DNA of 64,000 bases, taken from contig QLIY01000104.1 of NCBI GenBank assembly GCA_003260075.1, positions 108,612 through 172,611 of the forward strand, read 5' to 3'. The position numbers and the translations under genes were made by a program. Shown here piece after piece: positions 1 to 11,839 of the stretch. Numbering within the stretch: position 1 is the stretch's first letter; each line of letters begins with the position of its first letter. The DNA is from Phallusia mammillata. Lineage: Eukaryota; Chordata; Ascidiacea; Phlebobranchia; Ascidiidae. The notes beneath the pieces are model-generated. The model was not told the origin of the DNA. It did no database searches and saw only the letters and a program-made list of their open reading frames with translations.

Positions 1-344
1 CGGGGTCGCACAAAAGTTCTGAATGGGGTCGCGCAAAGACCAAAAATAACCTGATCGGGATTCATCCCTGGGAGTGTCCTGGGCTCGAACCCCGTAAAAA
101 AAGATTCGAACTCCCTGGTTTGGGTCTTCGTAAGTCAAGCAACGTACAGGGGATGCGTGGTTATGAAATGCAGAACTAAGCAAGTGGGGAAAATATGAAC
201 AACATAAACGTAAATAAATGATAATCTTTCGAACGATTCAAAGTGTGTTAATTTGTATGTTTAATAAATTGGTTGGCTCAACCGTTTACAAAGTTAATCA
301 CCAAACAATAATTAAAACATGTTGCAAGTATGAATTGCACTTAC

Positions 345-375
345 TTTCGGAATCGGAACTTGACATCTTGCTCAT
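345..375 (-). CDS. Gene A, first coding exon of a PPxY two-membrane-segment family member (partial, runs off left edge)
   Basis: Reading frame MSKMSSSDSE, then a GTAAGT donor in phase 1. It matches the first exons of genes B (MSMMSSSE) and C (MSKMSTPES), including the 5' context around ATGTCGGATGAG. The sequence at about 100-180, inside the presumed first intron, is homologous to gene B intron 1 (about 3825-3905), which supports a true paralogue. The membrane and tail exon would lie left of position 1. The start is taken at the ATG inside GGATGAG, which is in frame with the conserved second Met. An overlapping ATG six bases upstream is out of frame. Confidence 0.6.
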
Positions 376-802
376 CCGACATAAATCATCAAAAAATAAT
401 TTAAGAAAAGACCCGAAAATGAGTTTTACATTTGACTTCTGATATTTTGTCAAAACATCGAATTTCTACAAACGCTGAAATGGTTAGAAATATATACAAT
501 CAAAATTATTGCAAATTGTTTAAACGCATATTCAGGCATAGAAAAACTAGAAGAAAAACTATAGAAATTCTGTTTATACAAGTCTGGCTTTTAAACGTAA
601 ATTTTCATGTCCGCCATCATCACCTGCACACGTTCAAGTCGAAAATTTTCCACTGAAACAGCCTGAAAACAACGCAAGCACTGCAAACCAACAATCCGTG
701 TCGGTTACACATCACTGCACACACCCAAGGTAAACGGGGAAATCCATTTGTGACCCAGTTTTTATTCGGATTAAGTTAAATATATTAAAAAACATTTAAA
801 GG

Positions 803-955
803 CAGTGATGGGATTCCGATTTTTTGTCATTAGGTTTTACTACAAAAGCCATATTTTTTAGTCGGTTCTGTTACAAAAAATCCATTGACAGTAACCAGTA
901 ATGCTAAGCGGTTCGCTTAGCATTCATAAAATTTCGTGAGACGATTCTATAGATT
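803..955. mobile_element. Fragment of the same MITE family
   Basis: Begins CAGTGATGGGATTCCG and shares GGTTCTGTTACAAAAA, GACAGTAACCAGTAATGCTA and ATAAAATTTCGTGAGACG with the elements at 5293 and 24617. The right inverted repeat is missing. Confidence 0.65.
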
Positions 956-1787
956 TCTCGTTTGAATTAATTTAGTGTGAAAGTCATAACCTACGTTGAT
1001 TTTATGTTCGCATTATTTCTTTTGATACAACTCGCCAAATGGTTTTGCAAATCTGTGGATTATTTTGGCAGTTTTAGAGAGTCACATTGCAGTTTTAATT
1101 TTGCGTTCGCTCCGGTGTCATCAGTTTCACAAAAAGAGCCAGAAAGTCCAGCCTATGGATGCAAGTGTCTTGTTGGCCTGTATTAAAAAATATTTTGTTT
1201 CAGTCAGAAGTTTGTAGCGGTTGCGACATAATTTGTGCAAACTTAGGAATATTTGTTTTCCAAAATAGCTCGGTTTTTGACTCGCTAGCTCAAAGGCTGC
1301 GAGGAAGTTAAAATGTATAGCAACCAAATCCCACTGTATTGACAAATCGTGTTCGGACTTTGTAATATTTCCTGTCGCAGTTAATTAGGATGCAGAGGCG
1401 ACTTTGTGATCTGGTGTTTGCGAGCTTTAACCGTATGTTTTTGTACCGTGCTGTGATTGGACGCTGCTTTATGTGGTAATTGTGCAAGAGCCAATGGCCA
1501 GAGCATAGTTGTGCAGTTTAATGCCACGTGTTATGAATTGATAAAACGCACCGCTAATGTAATTGGTCACAACAGTTTTAACCCAATAGCAGTTAACTTA
1601 ATTTGCTTGCTGTCCAAAATGGTTACTTTAGAGTAATGTGTTTGTTGTTAGTAGAACTTGAAATTATGAGTAAAGGTTGTTATTATTACTTTCTAACGAC
1701 TTGTTTTGTTTCTTAAACCTTCTATTTGAATAAGCATGTTGATTGAATAAACAAACTGAGGTGCAAAACCCTTGTTGATCGAGACTC

Positions 1788-2317
1788 ATGACATTGATTG
1801 ATGAAGAAAACTCTGAAAGTGAGGACGAAAGTACAGGTAGCCTTTATCTACCACACATAATACCGCTTGGCGTGCCACCGCGCCGTCCGCTGGTTTATTA
1901 CAGAAACGTACACAGAGACTGGTGCGCTATAGACTGTTTGTTCTAGCAGACTATTTTGAACTCCCGCATAGGGAAGAATTCATTGGAAGTGTTTTGACTA
2001 GAGACATTGCCGTGCAAATAAGTTCATTCAATACCAACAGAAGTTATATCACTACAACGTATAGCTTCAATCAACTAATCATCAGAGATCCAGAAGAAGC
2101 TGATCGTTATCGCGATCTATACGCTATACGCAAATTTACCAACATAAGCACGGTGTTGCTAAGCAGGTTACGAAGGCCATTTACTACACCTTTGAACCTA
2201 CAAGTTTCCGGCTCTAGTTTTGATCAAAACGTTTCATGTTATAAGAGCTCTATAAACTTGATATTGTGTCTGGCAGCAATAGCTTGTAGAAAAAACGTTT
2301 CTTGCTTGGTCGCTTGA
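1788..2317 (+). pseudogene. Possible decayed coding segment
   Basis: An ATG at 1788 opens MTLIDEENSESEDESTG ... PPRRPLVYYRNVHRDW and stops at TAG near 1948. A +1 shift continues RYRLFVLADYFELPHREEF ... EEADRYRDLYAIRKF to 2317. The amino-acid content looks coding on both sides of a single frameshift. It lies in a stretch (about 1200-2318) absent from the next tandem unit, so it was probably inserted, perhaps with a transposon. The last part overlaps a dispersed repeat. Protein family not recognised. Confidence 0.3.
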
Positions 2318-2872
2318 CCTCTGCAGGGTATTTGAAGTCCAACGTGATCCATCCAGGCTTAATTTCGTAACTTCCATGCTTGTTTATGTGCTTGACTTAA
2401 GTTTTTGCGTTCAGTAGTGGCTTTGCAGATTCAGTCTTGCGCGTCACTCGTAACCTTTCGACTCTAACAGCTGATTTTGGCATAGAAATCGTTAAAACAA
2501 TATGATTTTTATGTAGATAGATGAAACTTAGTCCAAGAAATTGGGAAAATGGTTATGCAACTTGCAGAATTGAGCGGCATGTGTCTGGAACTGAATAAAG
2601 CACCAAATAATGCAAGTACAATAACGATTTAGGCAAAGGAAAACGAATGACGAAAAAATAAATAATGGTGCAGATATAAACTGTGCAAATCGTAAAAAAA
2701 TAACTTTTATAAATAGGCTCGCAGATGAAGCAATGTTCTTGTTTTGGTGAGGAATCAATCCTATAAGTTGATTGGTGAAGTAACATGTGGCAAAATTGAA
2801 CAATTCTTTTTTATCCAATAATATTCAAAAAATACAACTCAATTTACAAATGTATGTTGTCCGAATTTAGAT

Positions 2873-4357
2873 TTAAAATGGGTTTTCTGCAACCAATTGT
2901 TCCTCTGTGTTCGCCACATCGTCATAGTGCGGTGGCAATTCGTTGTAGATTTGTCCCGAAGAGACCCCGGAAACTTCCGAATAGTCCGGCGGGCTTTCAA
3001 TCCCAGTTCCTGGGCCAGATGAGACTTCCGGGAGCTGATGCGGTCGAAATACTGGGCTATCAGGGACTGGTAAAACTGAGCGCAAATTATTTGGAGGCGG
3101 GGGTGAAGAATTTGGATTTGAAGATCGGTGGAGTTCCAACATTGGACTGTCAGGTACAGATGAAAATAAATCCAAATTATTTGCAGATAAAGGCCAAAAG
3201 GTTTCAGGCACTGATGTAACTGATCGCAAATTGTTTTGAGGTAAAGTTGGAGATTGATGAAGTCCTAACACTGGACTGTCAGACAATGCTGTAATTGAAC
3301 CCAAATTGGCTGTAGACACAGATAGAGAGGTTGAAGATGGATGTCGGTTCGGTCGAAACAGTTCACCATTATGCACTGTTGAAATTGTAGGAGTAGGTGG
3401 AGCTGAGGGCAAACGTGTGATGTGGTACACCACTGCACCAAAGTCAACAACACCCCCTGACATGCTGAGTGCGACGCCAATTATTGGGAAACCCGATACT
3501 AATAGGACACCTCCTGTAGCGATCATTAATATTCCCAGAATGAGGAAAAATTTAAAGCAGATATTTTGTCTTCTCCGCCGACGCAAAGCTTGAAAAAAAA
3601 ATGGATTATTTGCACGACAGGGCTATCTGGTTCAAAATTGCGAGTTTATTTTTCAGTAAATGTAAACTAAAAAGTTATTTAGTTAGCCTACACTGAGAAT
3701 AAAGCTCATGATCCCACTAAGGGTCCATCGGCTCCCAATGAGAACCGATAATCTCTCTTGTATTGAACAGTTAAAAGTTCTGAATAAATGTTCTTAAGTT
3801 TGAAATGAGGGCGTGTGAAGAAAATATTAGAAATTCCTGGTTTAGGTCATCGTGAGTCAAACAAGGTACAGTGGGATGCGTGTTTATGAAATGCCGAGCT
3901 AGTATGTAATAATGATGTCGTCGTTGTTGTGGGGATAAAAAGCACATTAAAGTATCAACATAACAGGGGGGGGGGGATTTGAAATGAGGGCGTGTGAAGA
4001 AAATATTAGAAATCCCTGGTTTAGGTCATCGTGAGTCAAACAAGGTACACTGGGATGCGTGTTTATGAAATGCCGAGCTAGTATGTAATAATGATGCCGT
4101 CGTTGTTGTGGGGATAAAAAGCACATTAAAGTATCAACATAACAGTAAATTTTAAATGTTAAACTGTCGATACGAACGACTCAGATGGAAACTTGATTTA
4201 TACATGTTACTTAAATGAATTGGGTGTGTTAAATGAATTGGTTGGCACCGCCGTTTGCAAAGTTTATCACCAAAAATAACATGATTAGAACATGTTGCAA
4301 ATATAAATTGCACTTACATTCGTCGGACGATGTTTCGGAACTTGACATCATGCTCAT
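2873..4357 (-). CDS. Gene B, two-membrane-segment protein with PPxY tail
   Basis: Two coding exons: 4318-4357 (MSMMSSSETSSDE, phase-1 donor GTAAGT) and 2873-3588 (acceptor TTTTTTTTCAAG, entry phase 1), giving about 251 residues. After the junction come LRRRRRQ, a hydrophobic stretch around FKFFLILGILMIATGGVLLV, a short loop, and a second around IIGVALSMSGGVV. The roughly 165-residue tail is Pro/Ser-rich and contains several imperfect copies of a unit built on NNLRSV...VPDSP. It ends with PPDYSEV and PPHYDDV about 20 residues apart, then ENPF. PPxY motifs bind WW domains, such as those of Nedd4-type ubiquitin ligases; the function here is inference. No signal peptide is evident, so both termini are probably cytosolic. 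The 237-residue frame of exon 2 begins at a TTG that is not a start; the ATG is in exon 1. I do not recognise the family. Intron 1 contains a haplotype-type duplication joined by poly-G at 3966-3976. Confidence 0.75.
3966..3976. other. Poly-G junction between two copies of gene B intron sequence
   Basis: About 3798-3965 and 3977-4143 are almost identical. Same arrangement at 4856-4865, 5871-5883, 13915-13924, 14655-14666, 18047-18056, 18552-18562, 21915-21928, 25894-25903, 26451-26460, 28886-28895, 31247-31257, 32678-32688, 34980-34990, 35509-35523, 58070-58080, 62785-62794 and 63070-63080. Confidence 0.85.
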
Positions 4358-5292
4358 CCGACATAAATCACCAAAACAATAATTTAGGAAAAGATCCGGA
4401 AACTGTGCGACATCTGACGTCTGGTATTTTGTCCAAAAAATCGAGTTTCTACAAATGCTGAAATGACTACAACTCGACAATTCAAAGTTTTCTCCAACCG
4501 ATTATTTAAAATCTCGTAGTAATTTAGCCAGAAAAAAAACTAGAAGAAAATCTACTTATGCAACTCAGCCTTTTAAACGTAATTTTCAAGTCCGCTGCAA
4601 TCACCTGCGCACGTTCAAGTCAAAATTTTCCAGTAAAATTTTACTGCCCGAAAACAACTCAAGCACTGCAAATCAATAATCCGTGTCGATTACACATCAC
4701 TGCACACTCACAAGGTAAACGGGGAATTCCATTTGTGACCCAAGTTTTTATTCGAATTAAGGAAAGATGTTAAAATTCAGACAAAAGTTAGTTGCTACAT
4801 TTGTCAGGTCCTTGTTCGAATTGATTTAGTGGGAAACTCATAAACTACGTTAATTGGGGGGGGGGAAGGTGAACGGGGAATTCCATTTGTGACCCAAGTT
4901 TTTATTTGAATTAAGGAAAGATGTTAAAATTCAGACAAAAGTTAGTTGTTTCATTTGTCGAGTCCTTGTTCGAATTGATTTAGTGGGAAACTCATAAACT
5001 ACGTTAATTTTAGGTTCGCATGATTTCTTTTAATACAAATCGTTAAATAGTTTGCAAATTTGTAGACTGTTTCGCAGTTTTAGAGAGTCGCTAAACGTAG
5101 TTTTAATTTTGCATTCGATGCGGTTTCATCACTTTTCACAAAAAAAGCCAACAGAAAGTCTATCAGTCTATCATCTGTTATGCAAGTGTCTTGTAGGCCT
5201 GTATTGAACTTTCTAGCCCCCCAATTTTTTAAACAAGATTCAGGAGCCAACAATTTTCGGGCGTTTCTTGCTAGGTCGCTTGACCTCTACAG

Positions 5293-5486
5293 CAGTGGTT
5301 GGATTAAATTTTTTTGTCAGTCGGCTATTTCACAAAAGTCATATTTTTTCAGCCGGTTCTGTTACAAAAAAGTCCATGGACAGTAACCAGTAATGCTAAC
5401 CGGTTCGCTGATCTCATAAAATTTCGTGAGACGGTTATATATATATAACTATGGAACCGGTGCGAACTGGCTGAATCCCACCACTG
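5293..5486. mobile_element. Non-autonomous hAT-type MITE with 8-bp target duplication
   Basis: Ends are inverted repeats starting CAGTGG(T)TGGGATT; the right end read on the minus strand is CAGTGGTGGGATTCAGCC. Flanks are CTCTACAG (5285-5292) and CTCTGCAG (5487-5494), 7 of 8 identical. The homologous spot in the neighbouring tandem unit (2319-2326) has a single CTCTGCAG and no element, an empty site that proves insertion. Confidence 0.85.
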
Positions 5487-6159
5487 CTCTGCAGGGTATT
5501 TGAAGTCCAACGTGATCCATCCAGACCTAATTTCGTAACTTCCATGCTTGTTTTTGTGCTTCACTTTTAGTTTTTGCGTTTAATTGTGGCTTTGCAGATT
5601 CAGTCTTGCGTATCACTCGTAACCTTTCAACTCTAACAGCTGATTTTCAAAAGAAAACAAGCGAAAAGTTAAGCATAAAAATCACAAACCCAGTATGATT
5701 TTTATGTCGATTGGAAATACTTATTTTAGACCAAGCGTTTAAATTTTGTAAAAAGTTTGGAATCGTTTTTAAATAACAAGAAAAGGGCCATGGAAATTGC
5801 AGAACTGTGCGACAAATGTTTAAACGTGAACTTGAAACATGAAACAATACAATAAGTGCAATCACGATTTGGGGGGGGGGGGGTAAGGGCCATGGAAATT
5901 GCAGAACTGTGCGACAAAAGTGAACTTGAAACATGAAACAATACAATAAGTGCAATCACGATTTGGGCAAAACAAAACAAACAAAATACAACAATGGCAG
6001 AAATATACAATTATATAGGAAAGGCAGACTTTGTGTGTTTTGCATATAAGCTGTGCATATATTTCGTAAAGAATGTACAGATCGAACTTTATATGAGCAT
6101 GTTCGACGGCAGTAGTTTTGATCATTTTTAAGTTTAAAATGCCTTAGAAAGTTTCTTCG

Positions 6160-7078
6160 TCATTTCTCCATTTGTTCTTTCGTCTTTACCACGTCACTAT
6201 AATGTGGGGGCAGATCATTGTAGATTTGTCCCGACGAGACCCCGGGAACTTCCGAATAGTCCGGCGGGTTTTCAGTCCAATTTTCGGGGTCGGGTGAGAC
6301 TTCCGGGAGTCGGTGTAATCGAAACACTGAGCTGTTATCAAGCTCAGATGAAATTGAAGATCCTGAACTTTTGGAGCGACAGACGCAAAGCAGAAATCCA
6401 GCAATAAGCATAACGACCCCGGCCATGGAAACGCTGATTCCTACTTCTCTGTGTGTGAAGAAACTCGTTGTAGCGAGTAAAATCCCGCCGGCGACCAGCT
6501 GAGCTCCAAGTATGAGAAGAACTTTAATACAGTTCGAGGAATTTCTGCCTACAAGCGAACCTGACAATATAGAAAAAGGTTTCGTGTTGTTGAAAATCGT
6601 AGGTTAATCGTTTATAGAAGGTTTACTGAAAAATGCCACAACTTTGTAAGTCACTGACAAATGACTAAAATTAACAAAAGCAGCAAAACAAAAAAAAGAT
6701 TCCCAAAGCATTATGAGTCAAACAAAGCATTGTATACACTCAAAAAACAGGCTTTGGTAAAAGAATAATGATTATTTGCTTTGGGGCACCATGTGTACAA
6801 TACCAATTTACATATAAGTATAAAACCACAAATTGCCGACACAGAATGTTTCAATTCGCTTGTTCGACAAAACCTATTTTCTTTCAAAGTGGTTTCACTT
6901 ATACCCACACTTTTTAAGTTGACCGATCGTGCCAACTGCGTGCAAACTATAGTTCGGAAAATCGTTTGACAACTTACGGCATGATAGCATGATCCAACCA
7001 AGTAACAAAATATAAATTTCACTTACGTCGAAACGACGGTGGTGGAGTTATTGATTCGGGTGTAGACATTTTGCTCAT
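6160..7078 (-). CDS. Gene C, two-membrane-segment protein with PPxY tail
   Basis: Two coding exons: 7027-7078 (MSKMSTPESITPPPSFR, phase-1 donor GTAAGT) and 6160-6560 (acceptor ATATTGTCAG, phase 1), giving about 150 residues. The N-terminus has a PPP run. Membrane segment 1 is around IKVLLILGAQLVAGGILLA and segment 2 around VGISVSMAGVVMLIAGFLLC, followed by a VCRSK stop-transfer. The tail contains VFRLHRLPEVS, PPDYSEV and PPHYSDV, the same order and spacing as the end of gene B. Gene C looks like gene B without the expanded repeat section. A Nedd4-type WW partner is an inference from the motif. Same strand, spacing and phase as its neighbours make it part of the tandem array. Confidence 0.75.
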
Positions 7079-8118
7079 CCGACATAAATTGCCAAAACAA
7101 TAACTTAAGTAAAACTCCAAGAATCCAACTCAAACACTTTCATGTTCCATGATAACACAAACCTGCAGCAGAATGTACAGAATACTTGTTATCGCGTGCT
7201 CAGCCATGCGAAACCCACCTCGATGCCGCTTATCTAACCGAGAATGACTGGCTGTTTTTTAACTTTTGTTAAATTCTAACAAATATTGTAAAGTTCTTCA
7301 CCTGAATCTGAAATTTATTCAAAGTAATGCGACTTGTTTTCCGGTTTGTAAAAGCCAAAATGTAAACAATTGACAATCGAAATTTTTGCAAACAAAATTT
7401 TTAAAACAAGTTTTAATCCTTTTGAATTTAATAAGACAACAAGATAAAAGCCAGAAGACATTTCGTTTCAAACGCTCGAACGCATCCTCAATAACCGAGA
7501 ATGACTTGCCGTTTTTAACTTCTGCAACTTCAAACGAATTTCTAAAGTTCATTACCGAATATGTTTCAAGGTTTAAATCTGATATTTATTCAAAAATAGA
7601 GTTCAAAAAAATATCCAGATTATAAGAAGCCTTAAAATCTGACAAGTCGACAATCGAAATTTTCGCAAACTAAATTTTTAAAAATCACGTTTCAAAGTTT
7701 GATAAAACTACATTATAAAAGCAGGAAACATTTCGTTTGAAACGCACAAACGCATGCTAAATACAATTCGGCTATCCCAACCCAATTTTCCTTCATCACT
7801 ACCACACCTTCAAGTCGATAATTTTCCACAAGAACTGCTCGCAAACATCGCAAGCACTGCAAACCGATGATCCGTGTCGGTTACACCTCACTGCACACCT
7901 ACACCGCGGGGTAAACCGGGTAAAACCGCGAAACGGGGTAAGCACGAAGCGCCACAAAATACCTTGCAGCGTTTGGTATTTCTGCGTACGTGACAACAGA
8001 GTTTTCTTCAAAACAAGAAATGTTGATTGTAAAAACACCAAAAATGCGACATCAAAAAGTTGTTGGAACATTCAAGTTTATTTTAAAGACTTAAAAAAAT
8101 TCTACGTTTATTGGGAAA

Positions 8119-8154
<36 letters not shown>

Positions 8155-9268
8155 ATTATTAGGCTGAAAAATTTAAATACCAACAAGCCCTGTCCGCAAA
8201 AAAACGCAAGAGGGACGAAGAATCACGACCGTTCACTCATAAGCATGGTTTGCTCGTTTGAGCTTCTGTCAATTTTACGGCGTTTGGTTTTTCGGATTCC
8301 TGCTTCCACGTCATCGCCTCTATTAGGCGCAGCCAACGCAAATTGAACGGAAAGTATCGCAAGAGAAGGTTTTACTTGGGATTTTCAACCAAGTTATAAC
8401 TCCTAGTGACCAAGAAAAGAAAAATGCAAATTTTCAACCAATAAAACAAACAAACGACTGAAGGAAAATCTGAAACAAAATAATTGTAAATCCAAAAACA
8501 TGCAATGATTTTAAGCTCGGCAATTCTGCCACAAATAGCAAGTTAAGGAGGTTTAGCTCATTTACATACTTGACCGAGGACAATACCACGTGATCGCAAC
8601 TATCGTATGGTAAACGGTCATTGTGTGAACAAATATTTGCGACAAAAATAGAAAGCTTGAGATTTACTGAAAGACAAATATTAAGGCAAATGGTGCTATG
8701 TAAGAGTAAGAAAACCACTGTAGTTGTTACTACACCTTTACACAAGTTTGCCAACAAGCAAAAGTCACAAGGCAAGCGTACGATGTAAGCATGAAGGAAG
8801 AGAAATAAAAAAACAAAGCTTGAAGTGCATTTCGAAACACTGTTGAATCAATAACATTATGACGTGGTTACCCTGGCAACTGTCACGTGACTAGAAGATG
8901 TAAGTTACGTCACTGAGGATTTTGTTTCGTTTTAGTAAATCAGAATTAGGCCAACAAGATTCGATTACTGTGCTTTGACCAACAATGCGAAAGGTCAAGG
9001 TTTCAAATATAACAGAGAGTAAGTTACTTTGAGATGTTTACTGATTTTGGCCCAGTAACCATGGAAACACTGACAACAATACTTTTGGAATGATGTGATT
9101 GTTTGTTCAACGAAGACAGAAGATTCGGTTACGTTTTTCGAGCAACAACGCAAAGGGTTTTAAACAGATTAAATCACTTTGAGAAGTTTTCTGGCTTTGC
9201 CTTAGTTACCATGGAAACAATGACAATGTAACTTTTCGAATGATCTGATTGTTCGACAGACACGAGGT
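7079..9268. other. Intergenic stretch between genes C and D
   Basis: No gene seen. 7319-7760 contains an imperfect internal duplication (GACTTGCCGTTTTTAAC and similar). 7790-7910 repeats a block also found at 605-775 and 4595-4760, upstream of genes A and B: shared upstream sequence of the tandem units. A long G run fills 8119-8153. Confidence 0.6.
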
Positions 9269-10600
9269 TTACAAATCCTCGATTACAGAGTAGTAGGGAG
9301 GGGGAGGGGTGTCGTCCGATGAGCGAGCCGAATTTCCACGTCTCGGTCGTTCGCTTTGCGGGGCGATTCCCCTCCCAGCGCGTCCGGAGCTTCGTGGTTC
9401 CTCCTCTTGACTAAAACGCTCAGGATTAAAGTGCGTGTTCCGCTCCGGATCGAGCCCTCGTCGACCGAGGATGCCTTGATATTGCCGCTTGGTGGCGATC
9501 TTGTTCCGACAAATGCAGAAAACCAGCGCTCCACCGAAAAGTGAAACACAGCCGATAGGAAGCATAATTTCGCCGATACCTAAAGAACAAGATTAAAACT
9601 CTCACTTAACTTGTATAAAATGATATAACCGACCTGATGCTAACTTAAGTTTTTCAGCCTTAAACCTTAGTGGAAGGTTTGAGACTAGGAATTAACTTGT
9701 GACATCACAATCCTAACCCACCTGTCGAGGGCGGATCGGTTTTGGTAACGAGAAACATAATTCCACAAATTATCACCGGAACTCCACAAGATATGAGAAA
9801 CGCAATTACGACCAAGATTCGAACCGTCCACCAAGTCTTCTTCTTGTAAGCTGAAACGTAACTTCGGAGTTATTGATATTTTCACGAGATTAGGTTGGTT
9901 TAAATTAAAATACTTGACTGGAGAGTTTTTAACGACATTTTCGTCACAAAGCAAATCAGACAATTATTTGCAAATGTGAATTGTCCATTAAATACTGCCA
10001 CCAAGTGTTGATATGCATATGGTTTTTCAAGCAGGTTTGGGGGCACGAGCTATGTTCCGGGGGGCCGAAAGTGTAAATTCATCAGAAACACCCACTAAAA
10101 TCCATTTTTTAATGACATAATTAAGTGTGTGTTGCAAATAACTTTATTCCCCAATTTAATCGACTGTTTCACATACTCTTTGTCTATATTGAGGTTTTTC
10201 ACGATTGCAGATCCGTGTTTACTTTATTCGACCCGTTTAAAGTCGAAATTAGTACAGAATTCGAACACGAGTTGCCATTCTAATTTTTTAAGAGGGCCAC
10301 AGGTCGTACAGGGTTACTTGAAGAGGCCACAGGCCAAAAAGTTACTTTTAGGGGCCGCGGTCCACGAAAGGTCGAGAACCACTGGGATAAACCAAGCAAT
10401 TCAACCCTAATGCTCCATGCCTAAGACACAAGATAAAAATACAGGAGAAACAATAAAACTTGGGGTTAAGATACAGGTTACATTACAAACAACAATGTGG
10501 TGAATGTTGCAACGTGTTAAATACCAGCAAGATCTTTCCGGAACTCGGCAAATTCTTGGTTGCTGCTTACTGGTCTGGGGTCTTGCATTGGTGGCTCCAT
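9269..10600 (-). CDS. Gene D, diverged member of the PPxY two-membrane-segment array
   Basis: Three coding exons: 10525-10600 (MEPPMQDPRPVSSNQEFAEF..., phase-1 donor GTATTT), 9722-9850 (acceptor TACGTTTCAG, phase 1 in and out) and 9269-9579 (acceptor TTGTTCTTTAG), about 171 residues. Exon 2 carries membrane segment 1 (ILVVIAFLISCGVPVIICGI) and exon 3 segment 2 (LPIGCVSLFGGALVFCIC). A polar Arg/Ser-rich tail ends PPPPYYSVIEDL at the stop. Compared with B and C it has an extra intron between the two membrane segments and one compound PY motif instead of two. Exon 1 also contains a possible earlier donor (GTAAGC after DPRP), but that would be phase 0 and would not join exon 2, so I read through it. 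The shared phase-1 first junction and topology place it in the family with lower certainty than B and C. Confidence 0.6.
10016..10385. mobile_element. Degenerate hAT-like element
   Basis: Right end GGTCGAGAACCACTG (minus: CAGTGGTTCTCGACC) with GGGGCCGCGGTCCACG inside. The left part has GGGGGCACGAG and GGGGGGCCG in a similar place but no clear terminal repeat or target duplication. Boundaries approximate. Confidence 0.4.
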
Positions 10601-11754
10601 TGTACTAAAAGAAGGATTAGATTACTTTTACATGCACTACACAAGTACAAATCAAACCCATGTACAACGTCAACCCAATTCTCACCAGAAATTAAACTAT
10701 AATATCTGAGAACCACATGTATAATCTTCTTAATTATTCCAATACAATACGTAAAATATTAGCCAACGTTAAAAATTCGTTTTAAATCGTTTCTACATTT
10801 GTTAAATAGTAAAAAAAATCAGATTTTTTATTTCAATCCATTAATCTAACGGTACTTGAACATTCACCTTCACTTCATAATCTTCCAGAAACTTTGCTAG
10901 GATTATCTTCTGTCTCCGATTATTGCATCACAACCAATATAGATCCTGGCTTTTGTCAGGGGCAACGATGTTCAATTGCCGCTTCAATGCTCACGGCTTG
11001 ACGCTCCACTGAACCGGGCACGTTACGTCACTAACTGCATTCCGCCACTGGGTGCGACAGAGCGCAGATCGTTTGGTTCAGAATCCTTCCTATGTAGGGC
11101 TTCTTTGATTTTTTAAATTTTGTAGAATCGAAATACGGTAACAGATTTAAGCCTAAAATGGACACTCGAAACACATTGTCTCATACAGACATAGTGCTAC
11201 TAAGCAAACTCCACTTCCCAGCATTGTTGGCAAAACAAAATATACATTAGTAAAGCATGATGTCTGTACAAAATGCTTCACCAACTCAACCTGCCTGGAA
11301 CATTCATTAAGTCTCCAATACCTCTATCATTGCGGGTGTACTAGACTAGAGCAATACACGCAGATCAAAAAATCAAGCAATTCACGCCACAAGTTTTGAC
11401 CCAAACTGCTTTGCTTCACCCAGGAGTGGGAACGCAGAAACGGGAAAGCGTGTTTCGTGCAAAAGCGCCAGGCGTAATCTGCCTCAAGATACGAAGCTTA
11501 ATTGAACGCTCCAGTTTTTGCAGCAAGTTTCCAAAGCAGAATGCCACGGTGTGTTGTGCCTAATTAGTGCTTCAAACTGCAGAAAAAGCTTGTATTTGTT
11601 GCCCATTAAGCATTCTGAATGTCTTCTAAAACAAACGACAAATCATACAAGTTGCGAAAGGTAACAATTAAATTACCTTAATTTTGCACCACTGTAGCCT
11701 ACACCAGTGGTCGGCAACCGCCGGTCCGCGAGAAGTTCGTTACCGGGCCGTATA

Positions 11755-11839
<85 letters not shown>

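Noticed and set aside
3306-3593. Plus-strand open frame of 95 codons
   Set aside because: Antisense shadow of gene B exon 2, which has membrane segments, PY motifs and a paralogue in frame.
11755-11838. G-quadruplex or structural poly-G tract
   Set aside because: Only plus-strand G, same form as the exon-breaking runs; best read as a gap placeholder.
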